From contig WGMO01000010.1 of NCBI GenBank assembly GCA_016125075.1, forward strand, positions 62,001-126,000: a DNA stretch of 64,000 bases, read 5' to 3'. Every line of letters starts with the position of its first letter. Positions within the stretch are counted from its first letter, which is position 1. Below the pieces are notes generated by a model that did no database searches, was not told the DNA's origin, and saw only the letters and a list, made by a program, of their open reading frames with translations. Shown piece by piece: positions 33,171 to 42,236 of this stretch. Source of the DNA: Terrimonas sp. (lineage in GTDB: Bacteria > Bacteroidota > Bacteroidia > Chitinophagales > Chitinophagaceae). The position numbers and the translations under genes were made by a program.

Positions 33171-34697
33171 TTAATTATTTTTCAATTTTAGCTCCACCCT
33201 GCGGTTCTGCGCCCTTTCCGCTGCTGTTTTTTCCTCATTCAATAACTTTGAGGACCCAAAACCAGTGGCCGTCAATCGATCCGCATCGATCCCTTTTGAA
33301 ACCAGGTAGTTTTTGACAGCGATAGCCCTTTCGTTGGACAAGCGGGTATTGGTGGAAGGGTTTCCATCACTACTGGTATGACCCTCAATATCAATCCGAA
33401 TATCCTTGTTTTCCCGGAGCAGCCCCACCACTTCGTCCAGCACCGATTCCGATTCCCTCGTCAAAACAGCGCTTCCTAGTTCAAACTGAACCTTACGGGC
33501 TGCAAAACTGACTTTTTCGATAATTTCCGCTTTAATGGCCGGGCAACCATTATTCTCTTTTGCGCCCGCTTCGAGGGGACATTTATCTTCCTCGTCATTT
33601 ATTCCATCCCCGTCAGTATCAGGAATAGGACAACCCGCATACCGGCCAAAGCCAGGTACATCCTTGCATTGATCCTCATTATCCGGGATACCGTCCATAT
33701 CCGTATCCGGAACCGGGCAGCCATCATATGCCTTTAACCCTTGTTCTTCCGGGCATTTATCTGCATCATCATTAACACCATCTCCGTCTGTGTCGGGCAC
33801 CGGGCAGCCTTCATATTTAGCCAGGCCCGATATGGTCGGGCATTTATCGCTGATATCTGCAATCCCGTCCCCATCCTGGTCGGGGCATCCCTTTGTCAAA
33901 ACTGTCCCGGGTTCATCCGGGCACTGGTCATCCATATCCAGTACACCATCATTATCCCTGTCTTTGGGCTTGTCTGAGAGGTCTACAGGTTGGCCGATAA
34001 ATACCCCCAATGTAACTCCCAGTACCTGGTGTTTAAAATTACCATCGTAAGCTGCCTGGTAAAAATTTGATACGCTACGGCTGTAATTAGCCGTGATAAA
34101 TATTTTTTTAAATTCAATTCCTGCCAGCGCATTTACCCCGAAATCAAGTGTCTTGTATTTGCCAATACCATTGCCCACCGGGAGGTCTTTATTTTCTTCT
34201 GAAGTAAAGGCGATGCCTGATAGATTCATATTTCTTTTTTCATTTCCATTATAGAAAAAAGAAAGATAGGGCCCCGCACCCACCAGGAATTTCGAAGTTT
34301 TGCCAATCGGGTTTTTATAAACAATATTGAGCGGGAAATCGATATAATTGATATACTGGGTAGCATCTACATAGTAACCGGTTGACAATGTAGTATCCGG
34401 TGTGGAATAAAGGCTGTCCCTGCCATTGGCATATTTTCTTCCCTTGTTGGAGTAAATGATGCCTGGCTGGAAATAAAATTTCGAATCCAAACCCAACTGC
34501 AGGTCAGCTATAAAACCAAGATGCAAACCGGTTCTGGATGAATACCCGTTCTTAATAGAATCCCATTGCGGAAGATTATTTTTCTCCAATACGGAAGCAA
34601 TATTGGGTCCACCAACAATAGCAATGCGTAATTGTGCCTGGATACCATCACCCAGTAGCAGGAGGATGAGAATAAAAAGAAAAACGGGTTTTTTCAT
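33171..34697 (-). CDS. OmpA-family protein with N-terminal barrel and TSP3 calcium repeats
   Basis: A protein of about 508 residues from the ATG at 34697, chosen because the signal peptide (KKPVFLFILILLLLGDGIQAQ) starts there; a start at 34718 adds seven residues. The first 240 residues form a PorT/OMP-type beta-barrel. Next come about five thrombospondin type-3 repeats (RDNDGVLDMDDQCPDEPG, DTDGDGVNDDADKCPEEQG and similar) expected to bind calcium. The final 110 residues are an OmpA C-terminal peptidoglycan-binding domain (IDIEGHTSSDGN, LSNERAIAVKNYLVSKGI, NRRVELKL). It links the outer membrane to the cell wall. Confidence 0.94.
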   Translation of the reverse strand: MKKPVFLFILILLLLGDGIQAQLRIAIVGGPNIASVLEKNNLPQWDSIKNGYSSRTGLHLGFIADLQLGLDSKFYFQPGIIYSNKGRKYANGRDSLYSTPDTTLSTGYYVDATQYINYIDFPLNIVYKNPIGKTSKFLVGAGPYLSFFYNGNEKRNMNLSGIAFTSEENKDLPVGNGIGKYKTLDFGVNALAGIEFKKIFITANYSRSVSNFYQAAYDGNFKHQVLGVTLGVFIGQPVDLSDKPKDRDNDGVLDMDDQCPDEPGTVLTKGCPDQDGDGIADISDKCPTISGLAKYEGCPVPDTDGDGVNDDADKCPEEQGLKAYDGCPVPDTDMDGIPDNEDQCKDVPGFGRYAGCPIPDTDGDGINDEEDKCPLEAGAKENNGCPAIKAEIIEKVSFAARKVQFELGSAVLTRESESVLDEVVGLLRENKDIRIDIEGHTSSDGNPSTNTRLSNERAIAVKNYLVSKGIDADRLTATGFGSSKLLNEEKTAAERAQNRRVELKLKNN

Positions 34698-34762
34698 CAG
34701 GATGATTTTTTCTTTCATAGAAACGGATAAACCTAATAACGCGCAAATTTTGTAAATATTTC

Positions 34763-34783
34763 CTGTAAATCAAAGTTTTACAG
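34763..34783. repeat. Inverted repeat between the aldehyde dehydrogenase and OmpA genes
   Basis: CTGTAAA and TTTACAG are exact inverted repeats separated by seven bases, directly after the dehydrogenase stop and 66 bases upstream of the OmpA ATG on the minus strand. There is no T-run, so an operator for the OmpA gene or a simple processing hairpin is more likely than a terminator. Confidence 0.45.
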
Positions 34784-36307
34784 CTAAATACCGAACTGGA
34801 TACCTTGTGCCAGTGGAAGATTTGAACCATAATTGATGGTATTGGTCTGACGACGCATGTAAGCTTTCCAGGCATCACTGCCACTTTCACGGCCGCCTCC
34901 GGTTTCTTTTTCCCCGCCAAAAGCACCCCCGATTTCAGCGCCGGAAGTACCTATATTGACATTGGCAATCCCACAATCGCTACCCGCAGTTGAAAGGAAT
35001 TGTTCGGCTTCCCGGAGATTTAAAGTCATGATAGATGATGAAAGCCCCTGGGGAACAGCATTCTGGATAGCGATGGCTTCATCGATGGTTTTATATTTTA
35101 ATAAATATAAAATGGGTGCAAATGTTTCCTGTTGAACAATCTTAAACCCAGCTTTTGCTTCGGCAATACAGGGTTGCACATAACATCCGCTTTCATAACC
35201 ATCACCTTCCAGCACTTTACCTTCTACCACAAATTTTCCCCCTTCCTGCTTACAGGATTCGATGGACTGCAAATACATTTTGACAGCATCCCTGTCAATA
35301 AGCGGTCCTACATGATTTTTTTCATCCAGTGGGTCGCCAATGCGTAATTGCTGGTAGGCTTTAACCAGTTTTTCCTTTACTTTTTCATAAACAGATTCCT
35401 GTATGATCAAACGCCTGGTTGACGTACAACGCTGTCCTGCAGTGCCGACGGCGCCAAAAAGGGCTGCCCGTACTGACATATCAATATCTGCTTCCTGCGA
35501 AATAATGATGGCGTTATTGCCACCCAGTTCCAGCAATGACCTTCCCAAACGGGTGGCCACAGCCGTTCCAACCGCTTTGCCCATCCTTGTGGAACCCGTC
35601 GCTGAAATCAATGGAATCCTGTTATCGGCAGCCATCCATTCTCCAATATTCCGGCCACCTGTTACCAGGCTACTTACACCCTCCGGAACCTTATTATTCT
35701 GGAAAACCTCCCTGACAATATTTTGACAGGCGATCCCGCATAAGGGTGCCTTTTCCGAAGGCTTCCAAACACAAACATCCCCGCAAATCCAGGCAAGCAT
35801 GGCATTCCAGCTCCAAACAGCCACCGGGAAATTAAATGCAGATATGATGCCTACAATTCCCAGGGGATGCCATTGTTCATACATCCTGTGAGCAGGTCGT
35901 TCACTATGCATCGTTAACCCATGTAACTGCCTCGAAAGACCCACGGCAAAATCACAGATGTCGATCATTTCCTGAACTTCTCCCAAACCCTCCTGCAGGC
36001 TTTTTCCCATTTCATAGGAAACAAGTCTACCCAGGGGTTCTTTGTACTTGCGCAAGGCTTCCCCCACCTGTCTGACAATTTCACCCCGGGCTGGTGCTGG
36101 TAATAACCGCCATTGAATAAAAGCCTCCGCTGCTGTATTAATAAGTTTATCATATGCTGCCTCATCGGCTGTAATTACAGATGCAATTAATTGACCATCG
36201 ACAGGAGAGTAGGAGTCTAGTTTTTCTCCGGCAGAATCAATATGCACAGACCCTGTACTTGTCCCCATGTTATGGGAATCTATTTTTAATAAGGAGAGAA
36301 AATCCAT
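34784..36307 (-). CDS. Aldehyde dehydrogenase, ALDH7 type (alpha-aminoadipic semialdehyde dehydrogenase-like)
   Basis: A protein of about 507 residues from the ATG at 36307. It has the ALDH fold: ISAFNFPVAVWSWNAMLA for NAD binding, SATGSTRMGKAVG, catalytic Glu in LLELGGNNAI, catalytic Cys in GQRCTSTRRL and the C-terminal AFGGEKETGGGRESGSDAWK. That ending, with QTNTINYGSNLPLAQGIQF, is typical of ALDH7A1/AmaB enzymes, which oxidise alpha-aminoadipate semialdehyde/piperideine-6-carboxylate in lysine catabolism. The substrate is inferred from family resemblance. It lies 64 bases downstream of panB; no lysine-degradation genes are visible nearby. Confidence 0.9.
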   Translation of the reverse strand: MDFLSLLKIDSHNMGTSTGSVHIDSAGEKLDSYSPVDGQLIASVITADEAAYDKLINTAAEAFIQWRLLPAPARGEIVRQVGEALRKYKEPLGRLVSYEMGKSLQEGLGEVQEMIDICDFAVGLSRQLHGLTMHSERPAHRMYEQWHPLGIVGIISAFNFPVAVWSWNAMLAWICGDVCVWKPSEKAPLCGIACQNIVREVFQNNKVPEGVSSLVTGGRNIGEWMAADNRIPLISATGSTRMGKAVGTAVATRLGRSLLELGGNNAIIISQEADIDMSVRAALFGAVGTAGQRCTSTRRLIIQESVYEKVKEKLVKAYQQLRIGDPLDEKNHVGPLIDRDAVKMYLQSIESCKQEGGKFVVEGKVLEGDGYESGCYVQPCIAEAKAGFKIVQQETFAPILYLLKYKTIDEAIAIQNAVPQGLSSSIMTLNLREAEQFLSTAGSDCGIANVNIGTSGAEIGGAFGGEKETGGGRESGSDAWKAYMRRQTNTINYGSNLPLAQGIQFGI

Positions 36308-36371
36308 GGTATTTGTTTTTATTCGCAAAATTAATAAAAGTAAAAGCGGAGAAAACCGGGTAAACGCCGTA

Positions 36372-37187
36372 TTAGTATTGTTCTTTTTCGTTGGGAAAGT
36401 CCAATGATTTTACATCTGCAATGTATTGCTGAACTGCTCCGGTGATCTGCTCATGGAGATTCAGGTATTGCCGTAAGAACCGGGGCTTGAATTCGGTATT
36501 GATACCCAGCATATCATGCATGACCAGTACCTGACCATCGCAATATTTGCCGGCTCCAATGCCAATGGTAGGAATGGCAAGGCTTTCAGAAACCTCTTTA
36601 GCCAGTTGAGCAGGAATTTTTTCCAGAACAATGGCAAAACAACCGGCCTCCTGCAGCAAAACCGCATCTTTTTTAAGCTTTTCTGCCTCATCTGCTTCTT
36701 TTGCCCTGACCGAATATGTGCCAAACTTATAAATGGACTGGGGTGTAAGTCCAAGGTGCCCCATTACCGGGATGCCCGCCGATACGATCCTGTTTACGGA
36801 TTCAAGAATTTCCTCGCCTCCTTCCATTTTGAGTGAATGGGCGCCTGATTCTTTCATGATGCGGATGGCAGACGATAATGCTTCTTTGGAATTGGACTGA
36901 TAGGAGCCGAAGGGGAGGTCCACCACTACAAGACATCTTTGTACGCCCCTGATCACTGAAGAAGCATGATAAATCATCTGGTCGAGGGTGATCGGTAAGG
37001 TCGTTTCATGACCCGCCATAACATTTGAGGCCGAATCACCTACTAGAATGATATCTATGCCAGCAGCATCAAAGATCTTCGCAAATGAAAAATCATAGGC
37101 CGTGATCATGGAGATCTTTTCGCCATCTGATTTCATTTTCAGTAATGTATTGGTGGTAATACGCTTGATATCCCTGTTGATTGCCAT
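36372..37187 (-). CDS. panB: 3-methyl-2-oxobutanoate hydroxymethyltransferase
   Basis: A 271-residue enzyme that makes ketopantoate from ketoisovalerate and methylene-tetrahydrofolate, the first committed step toward pantothenate. Seen: [41 protein letters not shown] with metal and substrate ligands, [30 protein letters not shown] and [21 protein letters not shown] at 37187 is chosen; the TTG at 37196 only adds three residues. It lies 39 bases after ppx. Other pantothenate genes, panD and panC, are about 5 kb upstream on the same strand. Confidence 0.96.
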   Translation of the reverse strand: MAINRDIKRITTNTLLKMKSDGEKISMITAYDFSFAKIFDAAGIDIILVGDSASNVMAGHETTLPITLDQMIYHASSVIRGVQRCLVVVDLPFGSYQSNSKEALSSAIRIMKESGAHSLKMEGGEEILESVNRIVSAGIPVMGHLGLTPQSIYKFGTYSVRAKEADEAEKLKKDAVLLQEAGCFAIVLEKIPAQLAKEVSESLAIPTIGIGAGKYCDGQVLVMHDMLGINTEFKPRFLRQYLNLHEQITGAVQQYIADVKSLDFPNEKEQY

Positions 37188-37226
37188 GCCATTCAATTAA
37201 GGCGTAAATGTAGGAAAAAGGATTGA

Positions 37227-38123
37227 TCAGGCTTCCTGTTCCTGTTGTTTGACCTCTTCATAAAGATTATGAATCAGCCCATCAGCCAGCCCGATCTTGG
37301 GAACAAAAATCTCATTGGCATCTGACCACCGCATCACATTGATATAGATCAGTAATGCAGGAACGATCACATCTGCCCGGTCTTCCCGCAACCGATAGTA
37401 GGAAATACGAGCAGGGAGGGAGAGGTTACTGAATTCCTTGTAAAAATCCCGCAGGGTTTCCAGCGACAGGGGTTTTCCTTCCTTCCGTTTTGACAGGGAA
37501 AACACTTTATTAATATTTCCCCCCGAACCGATAGCACTAACCTGATGATAACCCTTGGTCTTCGTTTTTACAAATTCTTTCATATCATCCCACATTTTTT
37601 CCGTGACCTGGTTTTTGAGCAGCCTGATAGTTCCGATATTAAAGGATTCCTTGAAGATGATCTTCCCGTCGCTGAAAAAAGTAAGTTCAGTACTTCCGCC
37701 TCCTACATCAATATAAAGATAGGATTCATCGGAGGTTAGGTTTTCTGCAATATGATTTTCATAAATGAAGGAGGCTTCTTCCTGACCACTGATGATTTCG
37801 ATTTCGATACCGGTTTCCAGCTTCACCCGCCTGATCAGTTCTTTGGCATTGATCGCATCCCGCATGGCGGATGTGGCACAGGCCTTTAAATGTTTCACAT
37901 CATAAACATCGATCAGGTGCCGATACGATTTAATGGTCTTGATGAGCTTTTCTTCTTTTGAGGGGCCGATCTCACCCTTGTCAAAAACATCAAAACCTAA
38001 GCGAAGCGGTACCCTGACAAGGGTCATTTTGATGAATTCAGGCTGTCCATCCGGGTTTTCGATGACATCGCTGATCAGTAATCTAGCGGCGTTGCTTCCT
38101 ATATCAATGGCTGCCAGTCTCAA
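37227..38123 (-). CDS. ppx: Ppx/GppA-family phosphatase (exopolyphosphatase)
   Basis: A 298-residue ASKHA-fold phosphatase covering the two N-terminal domains only, without the C-terminal HD-like domain of E. coli Ppx. Motifs: AAIDIGSNAARLLI (phosphate 1), YLYIDVGGGSTELTF (phosphate 2) and AIGSGGNINKVF. It probably releases phosphate from polyphosphate or hydrolyses pppGpp. The only usable start in frame is TTG at 38123, since a stop lies three codons upstream. This makes the gene overlap the ppk 3' end by 20 bases, indicating translational coupling. Confidence 0.92.
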   Translation of the reverse strand: MRLAAIDIGSNAARLLISDVIENPDGQPEFIKMTLVRVPLRLGFDVFDKGEIGPSKEEKLIKTIKSYRHLIDVYDVKHLKACATSAMRDAINAKELIRRVKLETGIEIEIISGQEEASFIYENHIAENLTSDESYLYIDVGGGSTELTFFSDGKIIFKESFNIGTIRLLKNQVTEKMWDDMKEFVKTKTKGYHQVSAIGSGGNINKVFSLSKRKEGKPLSLETLRDFYKEFSNLSLPARISYYRLREDRADVIVPALLIYINVMRWSDANEIFVPKIGLADGLIHNLYEEVKQQEQEA

Positions 38124-40200
38124 GAGGGGTTAGTATTTTTTTATTCAGGTAATTATATATCTCGATCTGTGATCTAATCCTTTTATTTCCGGGTTTTACA
38201 TATTCATTGCTCAAAGCATTGTTCAGCACTCTTGACTTGACATTGCCCCTGAATTGAATCTCCAGTATATCCATCAATTCCTGCTTGATAACATTGTTAT
38301 AAATGGGGCAAGTGGCTTCAATGCGATGATCCAGATTTCGAACCATCCAATCGGCCGAAGATATATAAACTTTTTCTTTACCCCCGTTATGAAATACCCA
38401 CACCCGTGCATGTTCAAGGTATTCATCAACAATGCTGATCGCCTTAACGGGTTTTTTAAATTTCGGGTTTTCCGTCAGCATGCAAAAAATCCCCCGGATC
38501 ACCATCCGGATCTCAACACCGGCTTTTGCGGCTTCATATAATTTATAGATCAATTCCTCATCGGAAAGGGAATTCATTTTTAATGTGATGGCGGCAGGCT
38601 TTTTCTGTCTGGCCATTTTAATTTCATGATTGACCAGTTTCATCAGCTGTTTGCGGATAAATAGAGGGCTGGGAATGATGGTCCTGCACGAATGCAGGTA
38701 TTGAATCCCCAGTTTGGGTTTTTCAAGAAAACTGAAAATCCTGTTGATATCGGCCATGATTCTCCGGTTACTTGTCATGAGGCAATGGTCGCCGTATAGT
38801 TTTGCCGTTTTCTCGTTCAGGTTACCCGTACTAACAAAACCATACTGGATCGTTTTATTCTTTACCCTTTTCCGGATAATGCAAAGCTTGGCATGCACTT
38901 TCATGTTCGGAATGCCGATCAGGACTTTCACACCTTCTTCTTCCAGTATTTCCTTCCAGGCCAGGTTTGCCTCTTCATCAAAACGCGCACGCAGTTCCAG
39001 CATGACCACCACCTGCTTACCATTTCGCACCGCATTGATCAGCGCATTGATGATCTTTGAATTGGGCGCCAGCCTGTAACAGGTGATCTTAATGGAAGTG
39101 ACATCGGGGTCAATGGCAGATTCCCTTAAAAGATCAATTAAGGGGTTAAAGGAATGGTAAGGGAAATGCAGCATCAGGTCTTCCCGGAAGATGATATCCG
39201 TTACCCTTTTTCCGCCCGATAATAAAGGGTGGTCAAAAGCCTTTCTCCTTTGTTTTCGTTCGGAGAATACATTATCGGGGAAATCCATAAAATGCCGGAA
39301 ATTATGGATGCGGCCCCCGGGGATCAGGTTATCCCGTTTACTAAGGTTCAGTCGACGGATGAGATATTCCAGCAAGCCGGGATCCATTTCCTTATCGTAT
39401 ACAAAACGAACCGGTTTCCCTTTTCGCCGGTTCTTCAGACCTTTTTCTAATTTTTGGATGATACTGGTGGATACATCGTTATCGATATCGATTTCTGCAT
39501 CACGGGTCACTTTGAATATGTGGGAAGAATACTGGTCATATCCAAAATAAGAGAAAATCACCGGTAAATTAAACCTGATCACATCTTCCAGCAAAATAAT
39601 ATGATGTTCATCCGGTCTCGGAGAGGGTAGGATGATAAACCGGCCCAACACCCGGCTCGGGATTTCGATGAGGGCATATTTTTTTTGCAGGGCCGTTACC
39701 TTCTTCCACATCACCACCCCGAGGTAGATCGATTTCTCCCGCAGGTAGGGCACCTGGGGTATGCTTTCGATCATGAGCGGAATGACATTGGAACTGACCT
39801 CTTCATCATAATACCGCCGTACAAATTCCCTTTGTTCTTTATTCAATCCCTTTTCTGTAACAAGGAAAATTTTTTGTGTTTTCAGCTCACCACGAATTTC
39901 TTCCCAGATCCTGTTAAATTCGCTCTGTTGATTGAGCACCGACATCTGTATCTCGTCGAGTATCTGCTGGGGTTTTGATTCAAGATGCATATTCCTGATC
40001 TTGCTGCCATATTCTATCATTCGTTTGAGGGTGGCCACCCTGACCCTGAAAAACTCATCCATATTATTGGAAAAAATTCCCAGGAACCGGATCCTTTCCC
40101 TTAAGGGTACTTTGGGGTCGGCAGCTTCCTGTAAAACCCTTGCATTGAAGGATAACCAGCTGATATCACGATATATGGTTTTTGGCTTTGTAACTGACAT
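38104..40200 (-). CDS. ppk: Polyphosphate kinase 1
   Basis: A protein of about 698 residues from the ATG at 40200 (SVTKPKTIYRDISWLSFNARV); a longer frame to 40248 lacks family support. PPK1 reversibly polymerises the gamma-phosphate of ATP into polyphosphate. Seen: the N-terminal RDISWLSFNARVLQEA and FSNNMDEFFRVRVATLKR, the phospholipase-D-like catalytic His region GIPNMKVHAKLCIIRKR, STGNLNEKTAKLYGDHCLMT, and the second His region EYLEHARVWVFHNGGKEKVYISSADW (conserved part). It overlaps ppx by 20 bases, forming a synthesis-degradation pair. An inverted repeat lies in its leader. Confidence 0.96.
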   Translation of the reverse strand: MSVTKPKTIYRDISWLSFNARVLQEAADPKVPLRERIRFLGIFSNNMDEFFRVRVATLKRMIEYGSKIRNMHLESKPQQILDEIQMSVLNQQSEFNRIWEEIRGELKTQKIFLVTEKGLNKEQREFVRRYYDEEVSSNVIPLMIESIPQVPYLREKSIYLGVVMWKKVTALQKKYALIEIPSRVLGRFIILPSPRPDEHHIILLEDVIRFNLPVIFSYFGYDQYSSHIFKVTRDAEIDIDNDVSTSIIQKLEKGLKNRRKGKPVRFVYDKEMDPGLLEYLIRRLNLSKRDNLIPGGRIHNFRHFMDFPDNVFSERKQRRKAFDHPLLSGGKRVTDIIFREDLMLHFPYHSFNPLIDLLRESAIDPDVTSIKITCYRLAPNSKIINALINAVRNGKQVVVMLELRARFDEEANLAWKEILEEEGVKVLIGIPNMKVHAKLCIIRKRVKNKTIQYGFVSTGNLNEKTAKLYGDHCLMTSNRRIMADINRIFSFLEKPKLGIQYLHSCRTIIPSPLFIRKQLMKLVNHEIKMARQKKPAAITLKMNSLSDEELIYKLYEAAKAGVEIRMVIRGIFCMLTENPKFKKPVKAISIVDEYLEHARVWVFHNGGKEKVYISSADWMVRNLDHRIEATCPIYNNVIKQELMDILEIQFRGNVKSRVLNNALSNEYVKPGNKRIRSQIEIYNYLNKKILTPLETGSH

Positions 40201-40220
40201 GTTCTGTGTTTTTGAAACCT

Positions 40221-40246
40221 GATCTTTACTAATAAAATTAAAGATC
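40221..40246. promoter_or_regulatory. Inverted repeat in the ppk leader
   Basis: GATCTTTA and TAAAGATC are exact inverted repeats separated by ten bases, 20 bases upstream of the ppk ATG. It may be an operator for the ppk-ppx genes. It is not followed by a T-run on the minus strand. Confidence 0.45.
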
Positions 40247-40285
40247 ACAGGAGTTGACCCATGTTAAGTTTTTTTGATGCCTTGT

Positions 40286-40774
40286 TTAACGGGTCATTTT
40301 TTCGATGATAGCAGTCGTGGAAAATCCTTCCAGTATGGGATTCAAAACCAGTTTTCCACCGCTTTCGATCACTTCTTTTGCACCGGCAATCTGGTTCACA
40401 GTATAATCCCCTCCCTTTACCAGCACATCTGGCCGGATTGCTTTTATCAGCTCCAGCGGGGTGTCTTCTTCAAAAATAATCACAGCGTCAGTGATGAGCA
40501 GGGATGCCAGCACCAGTGCCCTTGACTGTTCGGCATTGACCGGCCTACCGCTTCCTTTCAGTTTTTTTACCGAACGGTCGGCATTGACAGCCACGATCAG
40601 GTAATCCGCTTCCTTTGCGGCCTGCGACAATGAATATATATGTCCGGCATGCAGGATATCAAAACAACCATTGGTAAAGGCCACTGTTTTTCCGGTAACC
40701 CTCCAGGCTGCAAGCAGGGACAGTAGCTCCGGTAAAGTTTTGATCTTGGTCTGTATGATTTCAGATGATCTCAT
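40286..40774 (-). CDS. rfaE2: D-glycero-beta-D-manno-heptose 1-phosphate adenylyltransferase
   Basis: A 162-residue nucleotidyltransferase equal to the C-terminal half of HldE. Motifs: FTNGCFDILHAGHIYSLSQA (HxGH), LIVAVNADRSVKKLKG, RPVNAEQSRALVLASL and PDVLVKGGDYT. It makes ADP-heptose for the LPS inner core; Bacteroidota commonly encode it separately from the kinase domain. No hldA, gmhA or gmhB gene is in the window. Its ATG overlaps the stop of the upstream flippase-like gene (ATGA), so the two are translationally coupled. Confidence 0.94.
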   Translation of the reverse strand: MRSSEIIQTKIKTLPELLSLLAAWRVTGKTVAFTNGCFDILHAGHIYSLSQAAKEADYLIVAVNADRSVKKLKGSGRPVNAEQSRALVLASLLITDAVIIFEEDTPLELIKAIRPDVLVKGGDYTVNQIAGAKEVIESGGKLVLNPILEGFSTTAIIEKMTR

Positions 40775-41769
40775 TTTTTCTTATTGAGGTAAGGTATTAA
40801 AATAAAACTTGCCAAACCGCCCAGCAGGATCACACTGGTCTGTGCCAACCATAACAGCCATCCAAATGCAAGCGCCGTCCCCTCATTTAAACCATAAACC
40901 TGCATAGTTTTCTGCACCAGCACCGCGTAGGCGCCAATCCCTCCCGGGGTAGCCACCATGCCAATACTCCCCGCCGATAAGATGGAAAACGCCTCGTTGA
41001 CGCCATATCCAATGGTTTCTTTCAATGCAAAAAAACCGATATAGCCTCCCACAAAGTAAAGGCTCCAGATCAGCACACTCAGAAAGAGGAATTCCCATCT
41101 TTTTTTGAGATGGCGGATGGTCCCGATCCCATTCCAGATCCTCCGGATGATTTGAATAATCAATTGCAGCAGGTCGGAAAATGTTTTCCTTTTTAACAGC
41201 ATCCAGGTAATAATAATTGTTACCACCAACCCAGCCGTGATCAGGAGGATCAGGGTATTGGATATTTTTTGCACTTCCTGTTCACCCTGGCTATGAAAGA
41301 ATACATTCACCAGGTTGGTATAGATACCCGGCTGCAAAACAAGGGTGATCCCAAAAACGATCAATAAGGAAATAACATCAATGATCCTTTCCAGGATAAC
41401 AGTTCCGATCAGTTTGTCAACAGGAATCTTTTCATACCGGAACAGAAAAGTGCACCGGATGAATTCGCCCAGCCTTGGTACGGCCTGGTTGGTCAGGTAA
41501 CCAATCATAACGGAAAAAAAAGTGTTTTGCAAAGAGGGGTAGTACCCCATGGAACTGATCAGTAAGCGCCAGCGAACAGCCCGAAGAAAATGGCTTGCCA
41601 GTAAAACGATGATAACAGGAACGATTAAAATATAATTGGCACCGGTAAGTGCAGACCGGATATGTGATTTATCAATATCCGTCAGGTCCCGGACCGACCA
41701 CCAAATCAGGAAGATACCCAGTCCGAAAAAAAAGGCATATTGCAGTAGGGTGAAAATTTTCTTTTTCAT
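40771..41769 (-). CDS. Lysylphosphatidylglycerol synthase/flippase-like membrane protein (UPF0104)
   Basis: A protein of about 332 residues from the ATG at 41769 (KKKIFTLLQYAFFFGLGIFL), with seven to eight predicted membrane segments. Family-typical stretches are SHFLRAVRWRLLISSMGY, GYLTNQAVPRLGEFIRCTFL and the C-terminal AGSIGMVATPGGIGAYAVLV. This is the integral membrane family related to the flippase half of MprF (DUF/UPF0104). The transported lipid is unknown; there is no soluble lysyl-transferase domain. Coupling with rfaE2 by a 4-base overlap suggests an envelope-lipid or LPS link, which is inference. Confidence 0.9.
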   Translation of the reverse strand: MKKKIFTLLQYAFFFGLGIFLIWWSVRDLTDIDKSHIRSALTGANYILIVPVIIVLLASHFLRAVRWRLLISSMGYYPSLQNTFFSVMIGYLTNQAVPRLGEFIRCTFLFRYEKIPVDKLIGTVILERIIDVISLLIVFGITLVLQPGIYTNLVNVFFHSQGEQEVQKISNTLILLITAGLVVTIIITWMLLKRKTFSDLLQLIIQIIRRIWNGIGTIRHLKKRWEFLFLSVLIWSLYFVGGYIGFFALKETIGYGVNEAFSILSAGSIGMVATPGGIGAYAVLVQKTMQVYGLNEGTALAFGWLLWLAQTSVILLGGLASFILIPYLNKKK

Positions 41770-41837
41770 GAATAACCGCAATTTCGCAGAATAAACACGA
41801 AACTGAAAATCAAACGAACTATTTTTTCATGAAATAC

Positions 41838-42182
41838 TCAAACCTTATTCCCTTCTTTGGGAAAAAGAAGCCAGGGTTTGAAAGTTTTCGCCTTTTCAAA
41901 ATCCATTAAGGCATAAGAAATGATAACGACAATATCTCCCACAGATCCTTTCCTGGCTGCCGGACCATTCAGGCAGCAAACACCGGATCCCCGCTTTCCC
42001 TTGATCACATAGGTTTCCAGTCTTTCCCCGTTATTGACATTGACGACCTGCACTTTTTCATTCTCAATGATATTGGCAGCTTCCATCATATCTTCATCAA
42101 GGGTTAGGCTACCCACATAATTCAGATTGGCCTCCGTAATGACGGCCCTGTGAATTTTCGATTTCAACACCTGTATTTCCAT
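41838..42182 (-). CDS. panD: Aspartate 1-decarboxylase
   Basis: A 114-residue pyruvoyl enzyme that makes beta-alanine for pantothenate. Its self-cleavage site is the Gly-Ser bond in [12 protein letters not shown] (Ser near residue 25), which creates the pyruvoyl group. Other motifs are [10 protein letters not shown] at the N-terminus with its substrate Lys, and [23 protein letters not shown]. Length equals the family norm. It lies 54 bases downstream of panC on the same strand. No panZ/panM maturation factor was expected or seen. Confidence 0.97.
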   Translation of the reverse strand: MEIQVLKSKIHRAVITEANLNYVGSLTLDEDMMEAANIIENEKVQVVNVNNGERLETYVIKGKRGSGVCCLNGPAARKGSVGDIVVIISYALMDFEKAKTFKPWLLFPKEGNKV

Positions 42183-42236
42183 AGCGGAGCAAAAGTAAGC
42201 GATTTATAAACAGTAATATTGTCAGTAAAACAACAA

